Below, piece by piece: positions 36,739-45,661 of a DNA stretch of 64,000 nucleotides (the first letter of the stretch is position 1; every line of letters starts with the position of its first letter). The translations under genes and the position numbers were made by a program. Below the pieces are notes generated by a model. That model made no database searches. It had not been told where the DNA came from and was given only the letters and a program-made list of their open reading frames with translations. Source of the DNA: Sulfitobacter dubius. Its GTDB lineage: Bacteria; Pseudomonadota; Alphaproteobacteria; Rhodobacterales; Rhodobacteraceae. The stretch is from positions 1,459,240-1,523,239 of the forward strand of contig NZ_FOPG01000001.1 of assembly GCF_900113435.1 (NCBI RefSeq), in the 5' to 3' direction.

Positions 36739-37971
36739 ATGAAACTGCAAGACCTCGACATCATCGTGACGGCCCCGCCCGCCCCCGGCTGGGGCGGGCG
36801 CTATTGGATATTGGTCAAGGTGACCACCGACACCGGCATAACCGGCTGGGGCGAATGCTATGCCGCCAGCGTCGGGCCCGATGCGATGCGCGCGGTGATC
36901 GAGGATGTCTTCGCCCGTCACATGCAGGGCGAAAACCCCGAGAACATCGAGCTGATGTTCCGCCGCGCCTATTCCGCGGGCTTCACCCAGCGGCCAGACC
37001 TGACCGTCATGGGCGCATTTTCGGGGCTAGAGATCGCCTGTTGGGACATCCTTGGCAAAGACCGCGACCGTCCGGTGCATGCGTTGATCGGCGGGCGCAC
37101 CAATGACCGGGTGCGCGGCTATACCTACCTCTACCCGCTGCCGCATCACAGCATGGCGGATTTCTGGACCTCGCCCGAGATGGCAGCGGAATCGGCGGCG
37201 GACTGCGTGGCGCGGGGCTATACGGCGGTGAAATTCGACCCCGCCGGCCCCTATACGCTGCGCGGTGGGCATATGCCTGCGATGTCGGATATCAGCACCT
37301 CGGCGGCCTTTTGCAAAGCCATCCGCGAGGCCGTGAGTGACCGTGCCGATCTGCTGTTCGGCACCCATGGGCAGTTCACCACCGCAGGCGCGATCCGGCT
37401 GGGGCAGGCAATCGAACCCTATAGCCCGCTCTGGTACGAAGAGCCGATTCCCCCAGACGCGCCCGAGCAGATGGCCAAGGTCGCGCGCGGCGTGCGCATT
37501 CCTGTGGCAACGGGCGAGCGGTTGACGACAAAGGCCGAGTTCGCGCCCCTGTTGCGCGCCGGTGCGGCAGAGATTTTGCAGCCGGCGCTTGGCCGCGTGG
37601 GCGGCATTGCCGAAGCCAAGAAGATCGCCGCCATGGCCGAGGTCTATAACGCGCAGGTGGCGCCGCATCTCTATGCCGGGCCGGTGGAATGGGCGGCAAA
37701 TGTGCAGCTTGCCACCGCGATCCCGAATATCCTGATGTGCGAATGCATTGAGACGCCGTTCCACGATAGGCTGATCAAAGGGTCGATCCGGGTGGAGGAT
37801 GGCTTCATCACCGCCCCCTCAGCGCCCGGTCTGGGGATCGAAATGGACGAAGACCTTGCCCGCGCGCACCCCTACACAGGCGACGGGCTGCATCTGGAGA
37901 TGCGCGAAGAGCCTTGCGATTATGTGAACGGGAATAATTTCCAAGGCGGCGCGCCAGCGGATAGCCACTAG
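36739..37971 (+). CDS. Enolase-superfamily (mandelate racemase/galactonate dehydratase-like) protein
   Basis: A 410-residue TIM-barrel enzyme. The capping domain is N-terminal. The barrel carries YTAVKFDP, LWYEEP and the Glu of PVATGERL as ligands, with a His in QVAPHLYAGP. The family resembles D-galactonate dehydratase, but at the first metal-ligand strand it reads LFGTHGQFT, where DgoD-type enzymes have an Asp (DFHGR). It probably dehydrates or isomerises a sugar acid or lactone made by the Udh-like enzyme. ATG 36739 chosen by the conserved start; the frame runs further upstream into the Udh gene. Confidence 0.85.
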   Translation: MKLQDLDIIVTAPPAPGWGGRYWILVKVTTDTGITGWGECYAASVGPDAMRAVIEDVFARHMQGENPENIELMFRRAYSAGFTQRPDLTVMGAFSGLEIACWDILGKDRDRPVHALIGGRTNDRVRGYTYLYPLPHHSMADFWTSPEMAAESAADCVARGYTAVKFDPAGPYTLRGGHMPAMSDISTSAAFCKAIREAVSDRADLLFGTHGQFTTAGAIRLGQAIEPYSPLWYEEPIPPDAPEQMAKVARGVRIPVATGERLTTKAEFAPLLRAGAAEILQPALGRVGGIAEAKKIAAMAEVYNAQVAPHLYAGPVEWAANVQLATAIPNILMCECIETPFHDRLIKGSIRVEDGFITAPSAPGLGIEMDEDLARAHPYTGDGLHLEMREEPCDYVNGNNFQGGAPADSH

Positions 37972-37980
37972 GCGCGCAGG

Positions 37981-38012
37981 GCTATGGGCCACGGAAAACC
38001 GAGGACCATAGC
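37981..38012. terminator. Hairpin between convergent operons
   Basis: GCTATGG and CCATAGC are a 7-bp inverted pair. They enclose a smaller CGG-aaaa-CCG stem. The hairpin lies 10 bp past the dehydratase stop and before the E1 gene's end. No T-run is present, so a terminator role is only plausible. Confidence 0.4.
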
Positions 38013-38053
38013 CTGTCTGCGGGTCGGCGCCTGCCGCTTGAATCCGGGCCGGG
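38011..38053 (+). repeat. REPIN-like repeat, collapsed copy C
   Basis: CCTGTCTGCGGGTCGGCG is joined directly to CGCCTGCCGCTTGAATCC and GGGCC. These correspond to the two outer ends of copies A and B, with the whole core lost and a few mismatches in each end. It lies between the convergent dehydratase and E1 genes. Confidence 0.5.
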
Positions 38054-38059
38054 TGGTTC

Positions 38060-40240
38060 CTACGCCCTCCCCACCAACTCCCGCGCCGCCGCCAAGATCC
38101 CCTCCCGCGAGGGCAGGGTCGCCGCATAGGCCGGACCCGTGGCGATAAAGCTATCCTCCGCCGTCAGCCGCGCAAAACGCTCAACACCGCGCTCTGCCAT
38201 CAGCGCCATCAGCGCTTCGGCCTGCCCGCCCGTGCGGCGACATTCATCTACGATCAACACAGGCCGATCCCCGATTGCTGCCAACAGCGCCTCTTCCGGC
38301 AGTGGGGCCAACCAACGCAGGTCTATCACCCGTGCCTTGACGCCCTGCTCCGCCAAATCATGCGCAGCCTGCTGGCTCAGATAATGCCCGTTGCCATAGC
38401 TCACGATCGCCAGATCGGCACCCTCGCCCGTGACCCCGACCTCGCCCAGACCGATCCGCCGATCAGGTGCCGGATAGTTCCGCATCCAGCCGCCATCCCC
38501 GGCCTCTAACAAATCGCGCATCGGATAAAGCGCAATCGGCTCAACAAAGACCACCACCCGCTGCTCTTCCCGCGCCAAACGGTGCGCTTCGCGCAGCATC
38601 ATCGCCGCATCATCCCCCGCCGAGGGGCAAGCAATGATGATCCCCGGAATGTCACGCAACACGGCCAGCGAATTGTCATTGTGGAAATGCCCGCCAAAGC
38701 CCTTCTGGTAGCCCAGCCCGGCAATGCGCAGCACCATCGGGTTGGTCCACTGCCCATCTGAGAAGAACGGCAGCGTCGCCGCCTCGCCGCGCAACTGATC
38801 CTCGGCATTGTGCAGATAGGCGAGGAACTGGATCTCCGGCATCGGGATAAACCCGTTATGCGCCATACCGATGGCGAGACCCAGGATGCTCTGTTCATCC
38901 AACAGCGTGTCGATCACCCGCCCCGGCCCAAACCGGCTCTGCAACTTCTGTGTAACGCCATAGACCCCGCCCTTGCGGCCCACATCCTCGCCCATCAGCA
39001 TGGTCTCGGGATGCGCCAGCATCAGGTCGTGCAGCGCCCAGTTGATCAGCCGCGACATTGGCTGTGGGTTGTCCATCTGCGCCATATCGCTGCCGAAGGT
39101 CTCGGCTCGAACCTCGGCACTCGGCCCGTTACTGGCCGCGCAATTGCGCTTTGGCGGCACGAGGCTTGCCATTACGTCCGACGCTGTCTTGAGCCGAGGC
39201 CGTTTCACCACTTCCTCCGCAGCCTTGGCCACCGCGTCCTGCGTATCGCGGTAAATCGCCAGCGCTTCATCGGCGTTCATTCCAGCCTCCACCAACAGCC
39301 GCGCGGAATGCAGCAGCGGATCATTCGCCTCATCAGCCTCAACCTCTGCACGCGGCAGATAGGACGTCGCCACATCCGCCCCCGCATGGCCGTAAAGACG
39401 CACGGTCCGCAGATGTAGGAAGGCAGGCTTGCGATGCACCCGAACATAATCCGCCGCTTCTTTCGCCGCAGCATAGGCCGCATGAAGGTCCAGCCCATCG
39501 CCCTCAAAATACTTCAAGCCCGGACGGGCAGACATGGAGGCTTTGATCCAGCCCGTCGGGGTCTTGGTTGAGATCCCGATGCCATTGTCCTCACAGACGA
39601 AAAGCAGCGGCAGCGGCACGCCCTGCACCGCGGTCCAGCAAGCCGCATTGATCGCGCCTTGCGCGGTGGAGTGGTTTGCCGAGGCATCGCCCAAGCTGCA
39701 CATCGCAATCGCATCGCGTGGCAATATTGCGTGCTCAGGCCGATTGCGCCGTGCCATGCCGATGGAATGCGCGGCCCCCACGGCCTTGGGCAGGTGGCTG
39801 GCAATGGTCGAGGTCTGCGGCGGGATCATCAGCGGGCGCGAGCCCAGCACCTTGTGCCGCCCGCCGCTGATCGGATCGTCGGCAGAACAGGCGAAACTCA
39901 AGAGCATATCACGCAGCATGTCCTGCCCCTCGGCCTGATCGGCCCGGGCGATCTGGAAAGCCGCATCGCGGTAATGCAGGAAGGCGATGTCATCGACCCG
40001 CAGCGCCGCCGCTACTGCCGCCATGCCCTCATGACCAGAGGAGCCGATGGTGTAGAACCCCTGCCCCTCTTTTTGCATCACACGGCTTTGCAGGTCGAGC
40101 GCGCGGCTCAGCACCTGCGCGCGGTAGAGCTGCTCCAACTGGTCGCGATCAAGCGCCTTCTGCGGGGAGGTGAAAACGGGAAAATCCCCCGCCGCAACGC
40201 GACGGAGGAAGTTCTCATGAACGATTGCAACGCGGTCCAT
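38060..40240 (-). CDS. Fused E1 alpha-beta 2-oxoacid dehydrogenase (thiamine-diphosphate dependent)
   Basis: A 726-residue single chain. Residues 1 to about 345 match E1-alpha, with the ThDP-binding stretch SLGDASANHSTAQGAIN up to CEDNGIGIST and TVRLYGHAGAD. Residues from about 385 to 726 match E1-beta: MLMGEDVGRKGGVYGVT, DTLLDEQSILGLAIG and FVEPIALYPMRDL. Such chains normally feed an E2 lipoyl enzyme, but no E2 or E3 gene is adjacent. It lies 74 bp downstream of gcdH on the same strand, so it may be part of the same transcript. The substrate is unknown, with branched-chain or 2-oxoadipate types possible. Start ATG 40240. Confidence 0.88.
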   Translation of the reverse strand: MDRVAIVHENFLRRVAAGDFPVFTSPQKALDRDQLEQLYRAQVLSRALDLQSRVMQKEGQGFYTIGSSGHEGMAAVAAALRVDDIAFLHYRDAAFQIARADQAEGQDMLRDMLLSFACSADDPISGGRHKVLGSRPLMIPPQTSTIASHLPKAVGAAHSIGMARRNRPEHAILPRDAIAMCSLGDASANHSTAQGAINAACWTAVQGVPLPLLFVCEDNGIGISTKTPTGWIKASMSARPGLKYFEGDGLDLHAAYAAAKEAADYVRVHRKPAFLHLRTVRLYGHAGADVATSYLPRAEVEADEANDPLLHSARLLVEAGMNADEALAIYRDTQDAVAKAAEEVVKRPRLKTASDVMASLVPPKRNCAASNGPSAEVRAETFGSDMAQMDNPQPMSRLINWALHDLMLAHPETMLMGEDVGRKGGVYGVTQKLQSRFGPGRVIDTLLDEQSILGLAIGMAHNGFIPMPEIQFLAYLHNAEDQLRGEAATLPFFSDGQWTNPMVLRIAGLGYQKGFGGHFHNDNSLAVLRDIPGIIIACPSAGDDAAMMLREAHRLAREEQRVVVFVEPIALYPMRDLLEAGDGGWMRNYPAPDRRIGLGEVGVTGEGADLAIVSYGNGHYLSQQAAHDLAEQGVKARVIDLRWLAPLPEEALLAAIGDRPVLIVDECRRTGGQAEALMALMAERGVERFARLTAEDSFIATGPAYAATLPSREGILAAARELVGRA

Positions 40241-40285
40241 GGGGCCTCTTGGTATTTAAGGATTTTGTTTTCGGCGAGGCGAGAT

Positions 40286-40304
40286 GGGGGGAGGTGATCC
40301 CCCC
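40286..40304 (-). other. Hairpin between gcdH and the fused E1 gene
   Basis: GGGGGG-aggtgat-CCCCCC forms a perfect 6-bp stem 10 bp past the gcdH stop. No T-run follows. It may reduce read-through into the E1 gene. Nearby 40251-40259 (GGTATTTAA) resembles the repeated GGTATTTG motif. Confidence 0.4.
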
Positions 40305-40314
40305 AAACCGTTTC

Positions 40315-41538
40315 TTAAAAGAACGCCTGCAGGCCGGTCTGGGCACGGCCCAAGATCAACGCGTGGACGTCATGAGTGCCCTCATAGGTGTTGACCGTCT
40401 CAAGGTTCATCATGTGACGGATCACTTGGAATTCACCGGAAATACCGTTGCCGCCATGCATGTCCCGCGACATGCGCGCCACGTCCAGCGCCTTGCCACA
40501 GTTGTTACGCTTGACGATCGAGATCATCTCAGGCGCGGCATTGGCGGCATCCATCAGACGACCTACTTGCAGCGAGCCCTGCAGGCCCAGCGAGATTTCG
40601 GTCATCATGTCCGCCAGTTTCTTCTGGAACAACTGTGTCTGCGCCAGCGGCTTGTTGAACTGCTTGCGGTCCAGACCGTACTGGCGCGACGCATGCCAGC
40701 AGAATTCGGCGGCGCCCATCGCACCCCAAGAGATGCCGTAGCGGGCGCGGTTCAAACAGCCGAACGGCCCTTTCAGCCCCTGCACATTTGGCAGCAGCGC
40801 GTCTTCGCCGACTTCAACACCGTCCATGACGATTTCACCGGTGATGGAGGCGCGGAGGCTGAGCTTGTTGCCGATCTTCGGCGCGCTCAGACCCTTCATG
40901 CCTTTTTCCAGCACAAAGCCGCGGATCTTGCCGTCATGCGCTTCGGACTTGGCCCAGACTACGAAAACATCGGCGATGGGGGAGTTCGAGATCCACATCT
41001 TGGAGCCGGTCAACTTGTAGCCGTTCTCGGTCTTCACTGCGCGGGTTTTCATGCCGGCAGGGTCAGAACCCGCATCAGGCTCGGTCAGACCAAAGCAGCC
41101 GATCCACTCGCCCGAGCAAAGTTTCGGCAGGTACTTCTGACGCTGCTCTTCGGAGCCGTAGGCATAGATCGGGTACATGACGAGGCTCGCCTGTACCGAC
41201 ATCATCGAACGGTAGCCACTGTCGACGCGCTCAACTTCGCGGGCGACCAGACCGTAGGAGACATAGTTGCCGCCCAAGCCGCCGTATTCCTCGGGGATTG
41301 TGACGCCCAGCAGGCCCATGTCGCCCATTTCACGGAAGATGCCTGCGTCGGTTTCTTCATTGGCGAAAGCGTCGATCACGCGGGGCTGCAGTTTTTCTTG
41401 CGCATAGGCGTGCGCAGAATCGCGGATCATGCGCTCGTCTTCGGTCAACTGGCTGTCGAGGCGGAAGGGGTCCGTCCAGTCGAATGTACCAAGGTCGGGT
41501 TTGTCTTTGGCGCGCAGCTTGGGGGCTTCGGCAGTCAT
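40315..41538 (-). CDS. gcdH: Glutaryl-CoA dehydrogenase (acyl-CoA dehydrogenase)
   Basis: A 407-residue flavoprotein converting glutaryl-CoA to crotonyl-CoA in lysine and tryptophan breakdown. FAD and substrate motifs [20 protein letters not shown] and [10 protein letters not shown] are clear. The catalytic Glu lies in [18 protein letters not shown] near the C-terminus. GCDH-like features include the [18 protein letters not shown] start. ATG 41538 has AAAGGA upstream; the longer frame is unsupported. The LysR gene is divergent, 82 bp away, and is its probable regulator. Confidence 0.92.
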   Translation of the reverse strand: MTAEAPKLRAKDKPDLGTFDWTDPFRLDSQLTEDERMIRDSAHAYAQEKLQPRVIDAFANEETDAGIFREMGDMGLLGVTIPEEYGGLGGNYVSYGLVAREVERVDSGYRSMMSVQASLVMYPIYAYGSEEQRQKYLPKLCSGEWIGCFGLTEPDAGSDPAGMKTRAVKTENGYKLTGSKMWISNSPIADVFVVWAKSEAHDGKIRGFVLEKGMKGLSAPKIGNKLSLRASITGEIVMDGVEVGEDALLPNVQGLKGPFGCLNRARYGISWGAMGAAEFCWHASRQYGLDRKQFNKPLAQTQLFQKKLADMMTEISLGLQGSLQVGRLMDAANAAPEMISIVKRNNCGKALDVARMSRDMHGGNGISGEFQVIRHMMNLETVNTYEGTHDVHALILGRAQTGLQAFF

Positions 41539-41620
41539 GAGGCATCCTTTCGGGTGATGTGGTTTGCGGCAGTATTGCAAATTGACGGCGCGAACTCTAT
41601 CGCTGCTTTGTCCTGAATTC
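41539..41620. promoter_or_regulatory. Divergent promoter region of gcdH and the LysR gene
   Basis: An 82-bp gap between divergent starts. It contains LysR-type T-N11-A pairs, for example within TATTGCAAATTGACGGCGCG. I cannot define -10 and -35 boxes with confidence. Position and spacing suit a LysR activator site. Confidence 0.4.
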
Positions 41621-42535
41621 ATGAGAAAAAGTCATATGATTGCCCCGCGCCGCTTCTTGCCGTCGATCTCGGCCCTGCTGTCATTTGAGGCGGTCGTGCG
41701 ACTTGGCACCGCCACGGCAGCGGCGCAGGAGTTGAACCTGACCCAAAGCGCCGTGAGCCGCCAGATCAAGACGCTCGAAGAGCAACTGGGCGTGTCGCTA
41801 ATGATCCGGCAAGGGCGACGGCTGACCCCGACCCAAGCGGGTTTGGACTATGTGACGCAGGTGCGCGATATCCTGAACCGTTTGGCCCAGGCCTCGGTCT
41901 CGGCCCGGACCAACCCTACCGGCGGCACGCTTGATCTGGCGATCCTTCCCGCTTTCGGCATGCACTGGCTCGCGCCTCGGCTGCGCGATTTCGCGCGGGC
42001 GCATCCTGAGGTGACGGTGAACCTCTCGACACGGCTGCACCCCTTTGCCTTTGCGGGCAGCCGCTTTGACGCCGCCATTCATTTTGGTCATGAAGACTGG
42101 CCCGGCGTGCGCTATCTGCCGCTGCTGCCTGAAACGGTCGTGCCGGTCTGTGCGCCTGATCTGTTGGCCGAACCGTTGGAGGATGCGCGCGATGTGCGGC
42201 ACCTGCCGCTGTTACATCTCGAGACCCGCCCGCGCGGGTGGGCGCGCTGGCTGTCATCGCTGGGGGTGACCGATGAGCCCCCCGGCGGGATGATGTTCGA
42301 CCAATTCTCGACCATGGCGCAGGCGGCGATCCACGGGCTGGGCGTGGCATTGCTGCCGACCTTTTTCGCCCGCCCCTATCTGCGCGATGGGCAATTGGTG
42401 CTGGCGGCCTCGCAGACCACCCAGAGCATCGGCAATTACTATCTCGTCTGGCCAGAAGACCGCGACGAAACCGCCGCCCTCGCATCCTTTCGCGGCTGGC
42501 TGGCCCAGCAAGCCGAACCGGCGACGAACGATTAA
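41621..42535 (+). CDS. LysR-family transcriptional regulator (GcvA-like)
   Basis: A 304-residue regulator. The N-terminal winged HTH reads [20 protein letters not shown] followed by [19 protein letters not shown]. The C-terminal effector domain is of the periplasmic-binding type. Divergent from gcdH, so it probably controls glutarate/lysine breakdown (GcdR-like); this is inference. ATG 41621 is chosen; ATG 41636 ([10 protein letters not shown]) is equally possible. A 99-bp gap leads to the next plus-strand gene. Confidence 0.9.
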   Translation: MRKSHMIAPRRFLPSISALLSFEAVVRLGTATAAAQELNLTQSAVSRQIKTLEEQLGVSLMIRQGRRLTPTQAGLDYVTQVRDILNRLAQASVSARTNPTGGTLDLAILPAFGMHWLAPRLRDFARAHPEVTVNLSTRLHPFAFAGSRFDAAIHFGHEDWPGVRYLPLLPETVVPVCAPDLLAEPLEDARDVRHLPLLHLETRPRGWARWLSSLGVTDEPPGGMMFDQFSTMAQAAIHGLGVALLPTFFARPYLRDGQLVLAASQTTQSIGNYYLVWPEDRDETAALASFRGWLAQQAEPATND

Positions 42536-42622
42536 GCCACCCCAAAGACGGCCAAAGTTATGCCGCAATCCCTTTGTACAAACGCGGCCAATCCGCCCCC
42601 GTCGGGCGACCTAAAGGAGCAG

Positions 42623-42973
42623 ATGATGCTACGTTCATACCGCAAAAGCGCGGGCGCTCTGGCCGTTGCCATGAGTGCTCTCGCAGCCACAGGAGCATGG
42701 GCCGAAGCCCGCAACGTGCTGATTGTCGATGGTGCCTACTTTCCGTCATTCACGCATGTGCAGCCGGGCGATCAGGTGATCTTTACCAACAACGCCACGG
42801 GCAGCCATACGATCACAGGCGAAGGAGAGGCTTGGACCAGCGGCGCGATCCCTGTGAACGGCAGCTATACGCTCGACATCACCGCCGATACTCCCGGTAC
42901 ATTCAGCGGTCAGACCTTAGAACAGCCCGCTTTTGAAGGGGCAATCAGCTTAGATGAGCCCGCTACGCAGTAA
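42623..42973 (+). CDS. Exported cupredoxin-like protein lacking copper ligands
   Basis: A 116-residue protein with a signal peptide (AGALAVAMSALAATGAWA). The cupredoxin beta-fold pattern follows: AYFPSFTHVQPGDQVIFTNN, then SHTITG, and a final GTFSG...AFEGAISL. The second ligand region, normally with Cys, His and Met, contains none of them (PGTFSGQTLEQPAFEG). Only the first His (SHTI) remains. It is either a copper-free relative or has a different metal site. AAGGAG precedes the ATG. It is monocistronic, ending at a hairpin. Confidence 0.8.
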   Translation: MMLRSYRKSAGALAVAMSALAATGAWAEARNVLIVDGAYFPSFTHVQPGDQVIFTNNATGSHTITGEGEAWTSGAIPVNGSYTLDITADTPGTFSGQTLEQPAFEGAISLDEPATQ

Positions 42974-42995
42974 AGCAGCCGACTCAGAAAGAACC

Positions 42996-43022
42996 AAAGC
43001 CCCGCAGCAATAACGGGGCTTT
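42996..43022. terminator. Bidirectional hairpin terminator
   Basis: AAAGCCCCG and CGGGGCTTT form a 9-bp stem with a 9-base loop. It lies between the convergent cupredoxin-like and VOC genes and has T-runs of only three on either side. Confidence 0.65.
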
Positions 43023-43041
43023 GAGGGTCTAGCACTCAGGC

Positions 43042-43455
43042 TTACTGGGCGAAAACCCGTTCCATATCCGCAAAACCTTTGACCTCAATCGGGTTGCCCG
43101 ACGGGTCGCGAAAGAACATTGTCGCCTGCTCGCCCGGCTCTCCTTCGAAACGCAGCGAAGGCTCGATAACGAAATCGACCTCTGCGCCTTTCAGCCGTTC
43201 GGCCAGCGCCTTCCAATCGTCCATCTGCAAGACCACGCCAAGATGCGGCATCGGCACCATATGTTCGCCAACTTTCCCCGTGGCCTGCGTGGCAAAAGGC
43301 TCTCCCAGATGCATCGAAATTTGGTGCCCAAAAAAGGAATAATCGACCCAAGTCTCGGTCGAGCGGCCTTCGATGCAGCCCAACACGTCGCCATAGAAGG
43401 CGCGGGTTTGGTCAAGGTCACGGACGTTATAGGCAAGGTGGAACGGGGTGAGCAT
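43042..43455 (-). CDS. VOC-family (glyoxalase/dioxygenase-like) protein
   Basis: A 137-residue vicinal-oxygen-chelate protein. Paired beta-alpha-beta modules are seen in FHLAYNVRDLDQTRAFYGDV and FRDPSGNPIEVKGF. Putative metal ligands are His-5 (PFHLAYN), a His in PHLGVVLQ and Glu in PIEVKGF. Its substrate is unknown. The start ATG 43455 is preferred over 43563. It is followed by a convergent terminator. Confidence 0.85.
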   Translation of the reverse strand: MLTPFHLAYNVRDLDQTRAFYGDVLGCIEGRSTETWVDYSFFGHQISMHLGEPFATQATGKVGEHMVPMPHLGVVLQMDDWKALAERLKGAEVDFVIEPSLRFEGEPGEQATMFFRDPSGNPIEVKGFADMERVFAQ

Positions 43456-43571
43456 TGGTAATCTCCTATCTATCTGCCGCCTGTGTATCCTGCCGGTGCG
43501 AAGGTGCAAGTGCGCCCCGCGCCGCAGCACGGTTCCATGGGCCAAAGGCCGCCACCACGCCACATATAAAA

Positions 43572-43595
43572 GGCGCGCCCGCAGTTGGACGCGCC
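43572..43595 (-). terminator. Terminator of the 5'-nucleotidase gene
   Basis: On the minus strand GGCGCG-t-CC-loop-GG-g-CGCGCC is followed by TTTTAT. It lies 27 bp past the nucleotidase stop. Confidence 0.75.
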
Positions 43596-43621
43596 CCCTT
43601 AGATCAGGTCGAAACCTATCC

Positions 43622-45181
43622 TTATTTCATCGTGATGCGGCCATCGGTGTAAGGCTTATAGCTGCCGTTCTTCGCCAGATACTCCGCCGTCACATCGGCA
43701 AGGTCGGGGCCGAAATCATAGGCATTCTCGGCATCTGTGAACATCGCATAGCCGTCGCCGCCATTACGGACGTAGTTGTTGGAAACCGCGCCATATGTCT
43801 TTTCAAGGTCAATGGGCGCACCCGCAACCATGACATCGCTGATACGGCTACCCACCTCTGCCTTGGGATCAAAGGCATAGGACATGCCTGCCACTTGCGG
43901 AAAACGGCCTGCGCCATCTTCCAATTGGCTTACGCCATTTTCCAACGCCTCAACCAAAGTGGCGCCGCTGATCTGGAAGGTTGAGAGCGTGTTTTGAAAC
44001 GGCAGCACCGTCAGAACTTCGCCCATTGTCACCTCGCCCGCGTCGATAGAGGCACGCAGCCCGCCCGCGTTGGAAATGGCCACGTCGATGCCCTGATCCT
44101 TCACCCGGTCAAGCATGGCGTCGGAAACGAGGTTGCCCATGGCACATTCCTGTGCACGGCAGACATCGCGACTCCCTTCGATGGTCTCTGATGTCTCAGC
44201 CACGACCTTTTGGCGCAACTCTTCCAGCGGCGCGGCACGTTCGGCAACCAGATCAACCGTTGCCTGATCTTCTTCGATAGAGGCATCCAACAGGATCGGA
44301 TCGCCCGAGATCGATGTCACCTCACCCGCGTCGTCAAAGGTCACGCTCAACTCGCCCAGATATTTACTATAGGCATAGGCCTGAACAATCGGGACATCGC
44401 CAACCATTGTCGGGTAAGCGCCTTCGGCACTGTCATCACTGTTGCTGAGCAATGTATGAGAGTGGCCCCCAACGATCAGGTCAACGCCGGTCAACTCTTC
44501 CGCAAGCCGTTTGTCACCCGCCAGCCCGACGTGGGTCAGCAGGATGATCTTGTTGACCCCATCATCCGTTAGCGCGTCAATCTCGGCCTGCGCAGCGTCC
44601 GCAGCAGGAGAGAAGATCACCTCAGGTCCGGGCGACGAGGTTTCAGGCGTGTCTTCAGCCAAGACTGAGACGATGCCAATCCGCTCGCCGCCGACCTCAA
44701 GCACCGTGGATTTGCCAATCTCACCGTCCAGCCCCTCAACACCGCTCACATCGATATTCGCCGACAGCACCGGAAAATCGACCTTTGCCACGAAATCGGC
44801 CAGCCCTTTGGGGCCGTCGTCGAATTCATGGTTGCCGACGGCCATCACATCATAGTCGAGCTTTGACATAAACTCGGCGGCCATCTCGCCCTTATATCGC
44901 GTATAGAAAAGTGAGCCTTGAAACCAGTCGCCTGCATCGAGCAGCAGATGGTTCTCTCCTGCGCGTTCGCGTGCGGCTTCAATCGCTGTGACCATCCGCG
45001 CGACGCCACCGAAACACTTCCCTTCGCCGTTATCCTCGGCGCTACAGGGGCCGTCATATTTGCTGATCGGCTCAAAACGGTCGTGGAAATCGTTGGTGTG
45101 CAGAATGGTGAGGTTATACTCAGCCGCCGCCATGCCGCTGGTCAAAGCCAGCGCAGCGGTCGCGGTCAGGAATCGTTTCAT
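43622..45181 (-). CDS. 5'-nucleotidase/UshA-type periplasmic phosphatase
   Basis: A 519-residue exported metallophosphatase. After the signal peptide (MKRFLTATAALALTSGMAAA) the motifs NLTILHTNDFHDRFEP, DAGDWFQGSLF, VGNHEFDDGPKG and VGGHSHTLLS hold the dinuclear metal site. The C-terminal 5'-nucleotidase domain (about 320-519, ISNAGGLRASIDAGEVTMGE) binds the nucleoside. It probably salvages phosphate and nucleosides in the periplasm. ATG 45181 fits the signal peptide. It is monocistronic. Confidence 0.93.
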   Translation of the reverse strand: MKRFLTATAALALTSGMAAAEYNLTILHTNDFHDRFEPISKYDGPCSAEDNGEGKCFGGVARMVTAIEAARERAGENHLLLDAGDWFQGSLFYTRYKGEMAAEFMSKLDYDVMAVGNHEFDDGPKGLADFVAKVDFPVLSANIDVSGVEGLDGEIGKSTVLEVGGERIGIVSVLAEDTPETSSPGPEVIFSPAADAAQAEIDALTDDGVNKIILLTHVGLAGDKRLAEELTGVDLIVGGHSHTLLSNSDDSAEGAYPTMVGDVPIVQAYAYSKYLGELSVTFDDAGEVTSISGDPILLDASIEEDQATVDLVAERAAPLEELRQKVVAETSETIEGSRDVCRAQECAMGNLVSDAMLDRVKDQGIDVAISNAGGLRASIDAGEVTMGEVLTVLPFQNTLSTFQISGATLVEALENGVSQLEDGAGRFPQVAGMSYAFDPKAEVGSRISDVMVAGAPIDLEKTYGAVSNNYVRNGGDGYAMFTDAENAYDFGPDLADVTAEYLAKNGSYKPYTDGRITMK

Positions 45182-45310
45182 GATAGTTCCCCTGTTGCTT
45201 GTTCTGCCGGTATCGTGGCGCGGCGTCAGGCCTGTGTCAAAGGTCATATCACCTGCCCTATGGTCACCCGCGGGTCTTGACCCCGCCCCGCCCGGCGGGC
45301 ATCAGAAGTC

Positions 45311-45661
45311 ATGCTAATTTTCAAGATATTCCGCGCCGACGAATGGGCGGCGCTGCGCAAAGTTGGGGCCACCGATGGGGCGCCGATTGATGTCACCGAC
45401 GGCTATGTGCATTTCTCGACCGCCGAACAGGCCGAAGAAACCGCCGCCAAGCATTTCAAGGGCGAGGACGGGCTGTTTCTGCTTGCGGTCGACAGCGACG
45501 CACTCGGCGAGGCGCTGAAGTGGGAGCCGTCACGCGGGAGCGCGCTGTTTCCGCATCTCTACCGCCAGCTGACGCTCGAAGACGTGGTCTGGGCGCAGCC
45601 GCTGCCCTTGGTGGATGGCGCGCATGAGTTTCCTGCCGGTCTGGGCGAAGCAAGCGCATGA
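45311..45661 (+). CDS. DUF952 domain protein
   Basis: A 116-residue protein of the DUF952 family. The phrase [19 protein letters not shown] (near 32-50) and [15 protein letters not shown] are characteristic. The function is unknown; the fold is related to ADP-ribosyltransferase-like proteins. It overlaps pyrD by 4 bp, suggesting co-translation. Expression comes from a promoter in the 129-bp gap shared with the divergent nucleotidase gene. Confidence 0.88.
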   Translation: MLIFKIFRADEWAALRKVGATDGAPIDVTDGYVHFSTAEQAEETAAKHFKGEDGLFLLAVDSDALGEALKWEPSRGSALFPHLYRQLTLEDVVWAQPLPLVDGAHEFPAGLGEASA

